11,859 nt of DNA from an uncultured Lachnospiraceae bacterium (GTDB taxonomy: Bacteria; Bacillota; Clostridia; Lachnospirales; Lachnospiraceae): assembly GCA_910583895.1 (NCBI GenBank), contig CAJTYJ010000066.1:1-11859 (forward strand), read 5' to 3'. Position numbers and translations under genes: made by a program. This document shows positions 6,918 to 11,859 of the stretch, in pieces; the stretch's first letter is position 1; each line of letters opens with the position of its first letter. The notes under the pieces are model-generated. The model saw only the letters and a program-made list of their open reading frames with translations, was not told the DNA's origin and did no database searches.

Positions 6918-6983
6918 TCAAAGACCCCGCTGCTCTGCAGCGCTGCAAATTTGATACCCCGTTGCTTGCAGCGGGGTCTTTGA
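6918..6983. repeat. 16-bp perfect inverted repeat with competing folds
   Basis: TCAAAGACCCCGCTGC (6918-6933) is the exact reverse complement of GCAGCGGGGTCTTTGA (6968-6983). The 34-base interior contains a perfect 10-bp palindrome GCAGCGCTGC (6937-6946) and a second arm, CCCCGTTGC (6957-6965), that can also pair with GCAGCGGGG (6968-6976). The right arm therefore has two alternative partners. The T run after the right arm is weak, so ordinary termination is uncertain. Confidence 0.75.
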
Positions 6984-6992
6984 TTTGCAAAT

Positions 6993-7009
6993 ATTTTGAT
7001 AATCAAAAT
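6993..7009. promoter_or_regulatory. Upstream FabT-like operator dyad
   Basis: ATTTTGATAATCAAAAT is a perfect 17-bp palindrome centred on A7001. It lies 18 bases upstream of the -35 box of the carboxyltransferase promoter and shares the core TTTGATAATCAAA with the dyad at 7053-7069. The centres are 60 bases apart. The core resembles the site I recall for FabT, the MarR-family regulator of fatty-acid genes in Firmicutes. Confidence 0.65.
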
Positions 7010-7026
7010 TTGAAAGACAAAATATA

Positions 7027-7055
7027 TTGACAGAACGAAAAACATGATATATACT
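7027..7055 (+). promoter_or_regulatory. Strong sigma-A promoter for the carboxyltransferase gene
   Basis: A perfect -35 box TTGACA (7027-7032), a 17-base spacer and the -10 box TATACT (7050-7055) lie about 55 bases before the start codon. The downstream operator dyad covers the last three bases of the -10 box and the start point, so binding there should repress. Confidence 0.8.
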
Positions 7056-7069
7056 TTGATAATCAAAGT
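7053..7069. promoter_or_regulatory. Downstream FabT-like operator dyad over the -10 box
   Basis: ACTTTGATAATCAAAGT is a perfect 17-bp palindrome centred on A7061, overlapping the -10 box and the predicted start point. It shares its 13-base core exactly with the dyad at 6993-7009. The position is classic for a repressor operator. Confidence 0.7.
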
Positions 7070-7108
7070 AATAGACAGAAAACCCCAAAAGAGAGAGGTG
7101 TATCATCC

Positions 7109-8722
7109 ATGTGGAAAGACAGTATCAGTGCACTGGACCGGAGAAGGAACCGGATCCTTCAGGCAGGAGGACGGGACAAGATAGAAAAACAGCACAAAAG
7201 CGGCAAACTGACGGCACGGGAACGGATTGACATGCTTTTTGATCCGGGTACGTTTGTGGAAGTTGATAATTTTATCGAATCCCGGATTGATGATTTTGGG
7301 CTGGATAAGAAAAGAGTGCCCGGCGACGGTGTAGTAACCGGCTACGGAGAGATCGATGGGCGGACGGTGTTCGTCTCTTCGGAGGATTTTACCGTCATCG
7401 GCGGATCCCTTGGAGAGTATCATTCCATGAAGATCGCAAGAATTCAGGATATGGCCTACGATATGAAAGCGCCGATTATTATGATCAATGACAGCGGCGG
7501 GGCCAGAATCGAAGAAGGCATCGATTCCTTAAGCGGTTATGCCAACATTTTCCTTCGCAATACCAGAGCATCAGGTGTGATTCCGCAGATCGCAGTGATC
7601 GTTGGTCCCTGTTCCGGCGGAGCCTGCTATTCTCCGGCTATCTGTGACTATATTTTTATGGTCGACGGAATCGGCAAGATGTTTATCACCGGACCGCAGG
7701 TAGTAAAAACAGTGGTGAACGAAGAGTGTACGGTGGAGGAGCTTGGAGGCGCTTCGGTGCATGCGTCCAAGAGCGGAGTGACCCATTTTACGTATAAGGA
7801 AGAAAAAGAGTGTTTTGAAAGCGTGAGAAAGCTTTTGTCCTACCTTCCAAGCAGCTATCTGGAGAAGACCCCGATCCTTCCGGGCAAGGAAGAGCAGTCT
7901 GCCAGAAAGTCTCTTCTCTATTCCCTGAACAGTCTGGTAAACAGACGGAACCGGCAGACAGAGGCCGATCGCTGCGCAGAGCTGATCCAGATTGTACCGG
8001 ATAATTCCAGGAAGGCATATGATGTACTGGAAGTGATCACCCGGATCTGTGACAAAGACAGCTTTTTTGAGGTGCAGAAAGATTTTGCCAAAAATGTGGT
8101 GGTCGGTTACTGCCGGATCGAAGGTCAGAGTGTGGGCATCGTGGCGAACCAGCCAATGGCCCTGGCAGGCAGTCTGGATTATGACGCATCGGATAAAGCG
8201 GCCCGTTTTATCCGTACCTGTGACTGTTACAATGTCCCGCTGGTGGTTCTGGTGGATGTCCCCGCATTTATGCCGGGTACAGCCCAGGAACACAAAGGAA
8301 TCATCCGCCATGGCGCCAAGATGCTGTATGCGTTCTCAGAGGCCACGGTTCCCAAGATCTCCGTCATCATGCGGAAGGCCTACGGAGGCGCTTACATCGC
8401 CATGAACAGTAAAAACATGGGCGCAGACCTTGTCTACGCATGGCCGGGAGCGGAGATCGCGGTGATGGGCGCTGAAGGCGCGGTCAATATCGCATTTAAA
8501 CGCGCCATCAGCGAAGCAGAAAACAAAGAAGAGGCAAGACAGCATCTGGTACAGGAATATAAGGAAAAGTTCATGAATCCTTATGTGGCGGCATCCAGAG
8601 GCTTTGTCACGGAAGTGATCAAACCGGATGAGACCAGAAACCGTCTGGTCGCAGCATTAAAAATGCTGAAGAATAAACAGGTGGAAAGGGTTCCGAAAAA
8701 GCACGGAAATATCCCCCTTTAA
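7109..8722 (+). CDS. Acyl-CoA carboxylase carboxyltransferase subunit (PccB/MmdA-like)
   Basis: This 537-residue protein is the biotin-dependent carboxyltransferase subunit of the PccB/MmdA type, moving carboxyl groups between biotin and acetyl-, propionyl- or methylmalonyl-CoA. It has two crotonase-fold halves. The N-terminal half has SGGARIEEG (129-137) and GPCSGGACYSPA (166-177), the oxyanion loops that hold the acyl-CoA. The C-terminal half has GTAQEHKGIIRHGAK (390-404) and RKAYGGAYIAM (422-432). It ends in KKHGNIPL, the usual family terminus. It is slightly longer than typical members (about 510-520), with extra residues in the inter-half linker (about 262-290). No biotin carboxylase, biotin carrier or decarboxylase membrane subunit is adjacent, so carboxylase and sodium-pump decarboxylase roles cannot be told apart. 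The ATG follows GAGAGGTG (7093-7100) at a spacing of 8. The FabT-like dyads suggest control with fatty-acid metabolism. Confidence 0.9.
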   Translation: MWKDSISALDRRRNRILQAGGRDKIEKQHKSGKLTARERIDMLFDPGTFVEVDNFIESRIDDFGLDKKRVPGDGVVTGYGEIDGRTVFVSSEDFTVIGGSLGEYHSMKIARIQDMAYDMKAPIIMINDSGGARIEEGIDSLSGYANIFLRNTRASGVIPQIAVIVGPCSGGACYSPAICDYIFMVDGIGKMFITGPQVVKTVVNEECTVEELGGASVHASKSGVTHFTYKEEKECFESVRKLLSYLPSSYLEKTPILPGKEEQSARKSLLYSLNSLVNRRNRQTEADRCAELIQIVPDNSRKAYDVLEVITRICDKDSFFEVQKDFAKNVVVGYCRIEGQSVGIVANQPMALAGSLDYDASDKAARFIRTCDCYNVPLVVLVDVPAFMPGTAQEHKGIIRHGAKMLYAFSEATVPKISVIMRKAYGGAYIAMNSKNMGADLVYAWPGAEIAVMGAEGAVNIAFKRAISEAENKEEARQHLVQEYKEKFMNPYVAASRGFVTEVIKPDETRNRLVAALKMLKNKQVERVPKKHGNIPL

Positions 8723-10020
8723 TTTCTTTTTCTGATAAAAATGGCGGCCAGCACACAGACCAGCAGAAGATAAGGGTAGAACAGATAAGGCATGATCTGA
8801 ATGGAGGAGACCTGGGCATACCCTGCTGCAATCAGAATCTGTGCACCGTAAGGGATGACTCCCTGGGCGATACAGGTGGAGATATCCATCAGGGAGGCAG
8901 TTCTCTGCGGCGAAATGTCGTATTCCTTTCGGATATCGGTGGCAATGGGAGCAGTCACTACGATAGCCACTGTATTGTTGGCTGTGGAGATATCCATCAG
9001 CATGGAGATCAGGATGACGCCCAGCTGGCCGCCTTTGCTTCCATGAAAATGATTTTTGATCATGGCAATGATGGCTTCAAATCCTCCGTTGAATTTGATC
9101 AGGGCAGAGAGGGCTGTGGCGAGGATGGTGACCACGATGGTTTCATACATCCCGCTGACGCCGGTTCCCATGGAGATAAAGACATTGTGAATGTCAATGG
9201 AGCCGGTTCCAAGACCGATGGCGGCGCAGAGAACAAGACCAAGGCCCAGGACGAGAAATACATTGATGCCTGCCAGGGCAGCGATCAGGATGATAAAATA
9301 AGGCAGCGCCCGGACAATGTGGTAGCTGTATTCGCCTGCGGCTGCCGGTTTTCCCATCCAGGCAATGACCAGAAGGATGACGCAGGTAACAAGTGCGGCA
9401 GGCAGGGCGATCCGGAAATTCTCCCGGAACTTGTCTTTCATCTGACAGCCCTGGGTCTTGGTGGCGGCGATGGTCGTATCTGAGATAAAGGACAGATTGT
9501 CCCCGAACATGGAACCGCCGACCAAAGCGCCAAAGCACAGAGGAACGGACAGACCGGCTGACTGTGCCACCCCAAGGGTCAACGTGCCCATCAGGGTGAT
9601 GGTACCGCAGGAGGTTCCCATGGCCATGGATATGATACAGGCGATCAGGAAGACCCCGAGGACTGTCAGCCGTCCGGGCACCACGCTAAGAAGCAGATTT
9701 GCCGTATCATCTGCACAGCCGGAGGCAGAAGCGACACCGCTGAAAGCACCTGCCAGCAAAAAGATAAAGATCATTGTCAGGATGTTGTCATCCCCCAGGC
9801 CGGACGCACAGATTTTCAGTTTTTCGTCAAAGGAGACCGAGCGGTTCTGAAAGAGTGCGACTGCAAGGGAAGCCATAAAGGCTACCACGACGGACATGAC
9901 ATAGAAGCCTTTGACGCCTTCCTGAGGCTTCAGATATTCGTAATATACACCGGTTCCGATGTAGATGACCAGAAAAACCAGAATGGGCAGCAGCGCGGCT
10001 GCTCCTTTTTTTTGTTTCAT
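8719..10020 (-). CDS. NhaC-family Na+/H+ (or ion/solute) antiporter
   Basis: This 433-residue protein is an integral membrane antiporter of the NhaC family, with about 11-12 hydrophobic segments and very short loops. Family signatures include MGTSCGTITLMG (134-145), GGSMFGDNLSFISDTTIAA (168-186), where the acidic residues sit in the ion path, and MDISTANNTVAIVV (342-355) with Asp343. It ends in the basic IRKRN. Members exchange sodium for protons, malate for lactate, or import amino acids, so substrate is not certain. On the minus strand the ATG follows AAGGGGG at a spacing of about 7. The gene is tail-to-tail with the carboxyltransferase gene and shares TTAA with it. If that partner feeds a sodium-pumping decarboxylase, a sodium link would make sense, but this is speculation. 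Confidence 0.88.
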   Translation of the reverse strand: MKQKKGAAALLPILVFLVIYIGTGVYYEYLKPQEGVKGFYVMSVVVAFMASLAVALFQNRSVSFDEKLKICASGLGDDNILTMIFIFLLAGAFSGVASASGCADDTANLLLSVVPGRLTVLGVFLIACIISMAMGTSCGTITLMGTLTLGVAQSAGLSVPLCFGALVGGSMFGDNLSFISDTTIAATKTQGCQMKDKFRENFRIALPAALVTCVILLVIAWMGKPAAAGEYSYHIVRALPYFIILIAALAGINVFLVLGLGLVLCAAIGLGTGSIDIHNVFISMGTGVSGMYETIVVTILATALSALIKFNGGFEAIIAMIKNHFHGSKGGQLGVILISMLMDISTANNTVAIVVTAPIATDIRKEYDISPQRTASLMDISTCIAQGVIPYGAQILIAAGYAQVSSIQIMPYLFYPYLLLVCVLAAIFIRKRN

Positions 10021-10051
10021 GAGAAATCCCCCTTATGCAATCAAAATATCG

Positions 10052-10071
10052 GTTTTATGATACCATAAAAC
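10052..10071 (-). promoter_or_regulatory. Dyad over the probable nhaC-like promoter
   Basis: GTTTTATGATACCATAAAAC is a perfect inverted repeat with 8-bp arms and a 4-base centre. On the minus strand it contains TATCAT (complement of 10057-10062), a plausible -10 box about 37 bases before the antiporter start codon. No good -35 box is visible. An operator role is therefore possible; a hairpin near the RNA 5' end is less likely, because the transcript should start downstream of it. Confidence 0.4.
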
Positions 10072-10130
10072 ATGGATTTTTCCTATACTTTTTCTCTATT
10101 TTGGTTTATACTCCCATCTATGACAGCAAG

Positions 10131-10173
10131 AATCCGTAGATTACCTTAAACTCAAGCATTCTACGGATTTTTT
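10131..10173. terminator. Hairpin with T run beside the transposase remnant
   Basis: AATCCGTAGA (10131-10140) pairs perfectly with TCTACGGATT (10160-10169) around a 19-base loop. Six Ts (10168-10173) follow on the plus strand; on the minus strand only a weak TTCTT follows. It would best stop rightward transcription entering the element. It may also help end leftward transposase transcripts before the antiporter gene, or mark the end of the insertion sequence. Confidence 0.55.
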
Positions 10174-10200
10174 AATGGGTAAAAATGTAGCTATATATTA

Positions 10201-11116
10201 TTACTTTTTCTTTTTTGATGCATGTATGACTTTGCGCATGTTTACATCCGTTATGATCTGGTAATCCGTGCCAAAGCCGGTCGTTTCGTGCAGTGCGTCC
10301 GTCAAATCAGTCCTTGTATAAACCGGAGTATATCCCATTTTCTCTCCGGGGCGTGCCTTGAAATCGGTTTTCATAATGCGGAAGCATTCTTCGATTTCCC
10401 AGCGCTTTTTATTGATCCGGACAATCTCATCAACCCCCATGTCATCAAGGTTCGTGCATACGGCATAGAAACCGTCATAAAATTCTTCTTCTTGAATGAC
10501 GGCCGCATTGAGATAAACCATTTCCCTGGAACAGATTTCGCCGTCTTTTGTAGATGTTTCACGTGCTATAAACTTATGAGGATCATTTGGTTTTTTTGAA
10601 CGCTGCTTATACTGGCCGGTGTCAATGAGCTTCTGCGCACGTTCAATCTGTCCTTTACGGATTTTCCTTTGATAGTTTTTATATTTTAAGGAAAAAGAAA
10701 CAATCAAATGCTGTTCCAGGGGCTTGGCGCCGTTTTTGATTTTTCTTTGGGAAAGATCTTCTTTAATCCAGTGGTCCTTATAGAAAATCTTGTTGAAATC
10801 TTCCGTTTCATCCAGTTCGTTTAGGTTAAATGTCCGCTCGCATCCGGTGAGATGCCATCCGCGGGGGCAAGCGCAAAGTCCTTGAGATATTCGGGAAGCT
10901 GCTTTACCGACTGGGTTGTAATAAAACTGCGGATTTGCACGCCGTCCGCCGCCTTGTCATTGAATTTCCGGTTTGTTTTTGAAGAAAGTCCGGCATTCGT
11001 GCAGACCACGATCTGTTCGAGGCCATAATCACGGATGACCTTTTTCTCCCAAGGTTTGAGCGTGGGCTGTTCGTTTTTCTTGAGTAGTTTGGAAGGGGAA
11101 TAGCTGACAATGTTAA
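10201..11116 (-). pseudogene. Degenerate IS1634/IS4-like DDE transposase, frameshifted and deleted
   Basis: Reading leftward, the frame from about 11080 shows NEQPTLKPWEKKVIRDYGLEQ and VVCTNAGLSSKTNRKF, the middle of an IS1634-type DDE transposase; the Asp expected in 'VCTDAG' is Asn here. Near 10860 one base seems lost: the frame runs into a stop at 10821-10823, while the adjacent frame continues WHLTGCERTFNLNELDET without a gap into KIKNGAKPLEQHLIVSFSLKY. This second frame runs open to the stop at 10201 and includes RWEIEECFRIMK, whose spacing fits the R-x3-E-x6-K part of the DDE signature with the catalytic Glu. At about 10348, FKARP joins directly to GEKMGYTPVYTRTDLTDALH; I expect about 60 residues between these in full-length relatives. 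The 5' portion with the first catalytic Asp is missing. It cannot make an active transposase. Confidence 0.82.
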
Positions 11117-11859
11117 AGCGTAACCGCATTTTCCGCATTTGACCTTTCCGGCCAGCCAGGTATTCCGGGCCTTCCTCCCGTTCTGGAAGGTGGTGTTCGC
11201 CATGAGCTTTTTCCGGCATTTCAGCCAGGTGTCAGAGGAAACAATCCCTTCATGGGGAGCGATAACAAGTATCTGGTCTTTCAGGCTCCTGTCCTTGTCC
11301 TCCTTCACGTCCCGCCCCTGGTAGAGATAGCAGCCGTTTGTCCCGGCGAAGTCGGCGGCGTCATTGACGACTGCCGCCCCCTGGCTCTTGAAGAACTCAT
11401 ACAATTCCAGGTCGGCCTGCGCATATACCGGGTTGCGGAGCAGCTGGGAGAGGAAGGGACGGAACAGCGATTTTCCGTGAACCTTGATGTCGTTTTCCTC
11501 AAAGTACCGGCTGATGTCCCCGAAGGAGGTCCCGGGCTCGGCGTACATTTCAAACATCAGGCGTACATGGTCGGCGGCTGCCGGGTCGGGCACCATCATT
11601 TTTGTGCGGATGCCCTCAACCGTGGTCGGCTCCAGCCGGAAACCGTAGGGGGCCTGGCCGCTCATGTGGAAGCCTTTCAGGCACCGGGAATAGTAGGCGT
11701 CCGTGACGCGCTTCTGGATGGTCTCCCGTTCCAGCTGGGCGAACACAATGCAGATGTTCAGCATGGCCCGCCCCATTGGGGTTGAGGTGTCAAACTTTTC
11801 CGTGACTGTCCTTGCGGTCAACGGACTGTCTTGCGTAAATATAATCTTCTCTAATGTTC
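11117..11859 (-). pseudogene. Truncated large serine recombinase with deleted catalytic domain
   Basis: On the minus strand the window edge opens with NIREDYIYARQSVDRKDS, the start of a large serine recombinase, with the catalytic Ser in YARQS (codon 11823-11825). The frame then breaks at about 11805. The next frame carries VTEKFDTSTPMGRAML and CIVFAQLERETIQKRV, which normally come about 90 residues later, so most of the resolvase domain is gone. The recombinase DNA-binding domain follows intact (GQAPYGFRLEP to LLRNPVYAQ), then the first zinc-ribbon pair in KCGKCGYALT. At about 11117 the protein stops matching and transposase sequence begins, removing the second Cys pair and the coiled coil. 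The GC-rich codon use differs from the metabolic genes, pointing to horizontal transfer. The remnant continues or begins just past the window edge. Confidence 0.85.

Noticed and set aside
6799..7106. Several small minus-strand ORFs (62-69 codons)
   Set aside because: They are built from the dispersed repeat, inverted repeat and promoter dyads, lack ribosome binding sites, and are best seen as spurious translations of non-coding DNA.
7109..8722. Calling the gene methylmalonyl-CoA decarboxylase alpha subunit outright
   Set aside because: The sequence fits MmdA as well as PccB, but no decarboxylase membrane subunit or carrier is adjacent, so only the general carboxyltransferase call is supported.
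9043..9483. Plus-strand frame of 146 codons inside the antiporter
   Set aside because: It is a shadow of hydrophobic codons; the product is an Asp/Gly/Lys-rich string without motifs.
11252..11785. Plus-strand frame of 177 codons in the recombinase region
   Set aside because: It is antisense to the recognisable recombinase domain and typical of GC-rich shadow frames.
1..11859. CRISPR array, tRNA or rRNA gene
   Set aside because: No regularly spaced repeats, cloverleaf-like sequences or ribosomal RNA segments were seen on either strand.

Overview
The window looks like a chromosomal segment of a low-to-mid-GC Gram-positive anaerobe of the class Clostridia, most likely a gut Lachnospiraceae member. 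I base this on strong AGGAGG-type ribosome binding sites, sigma-A promoters with 17-base spacers, a TepA-type ClpP homologue, a Gram-positive HlyD/MacB-like export operon, a lone PccB-type carboxyltransferase and an NhaC-type antiporter. No rRNA, tRNA, CRISPR array or prophage structural gene is visible. The genus assignment is an inference.

Layout. Bases 1-184 carry one copy of a short dispersed repeat (71-110) and a very long hairpin (118-183) that ends two bases before the start codon of a TepA-like ClpP-family protease (185-859). A 43-codon ORF overlaps the protease stop codon (856-987). After a promoter at 1128-1156 comes a PepD-type M20 aminoacyl-histidine dipeptidase (1237-2682) with its own hairpin terminator. 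A promoter overlapped by three operator-like half-sites then drives a three-gene export operon: ABC ATPase, HlyD-like membrane-fusion protein and MacB/FtsX permease (about 2958-6261). A separate promoter with a hairpin leader serves a small tandem-ACT protein (6399-6812), which ends in a clear rho-independent terminator.

The stretch 6857-7108 is the richest non-coding part. It holds the second copy of the dispersed repeat, a 16-bp perfect inverted repeat with competing folds, and a textbook promoter flanked by two perfect 17-bp dyads sharing the core TTTGATAATCAAA, which resembles the operator of the MarR-family lipid regulator FabT. That promoter drives an acyl-CoA carboxylase carboxyltransferase subunit (7109-8722). 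The gene collides tail-to-tail with an NhaC-family antiporter gene on the other strand (8719-10020), and the two stop codons share a TTAA.

The right end (10201-11859, minus strand) is a decayed mobile-element patchwork. It holds a large serine recombinase that has lost nearly all of its catalytic domain and its 3' end. This is fused at about 11117 to an IS1634/IS4-like DDE transposase that lacks its 5' part, has a one-base frameshift near 10860, and appears to lack about 60 internal residues near 10348.

Most coding content is ordinary core or accessory metabolism and transport. I do not see a new multi-gene system. The observations most worth following up are regulatory (the dual FabT-like dyads, the hairpin over the tepA ribosome binding site, the export-operon half-sites) and the stacked deletions in the mobile-element remnants.
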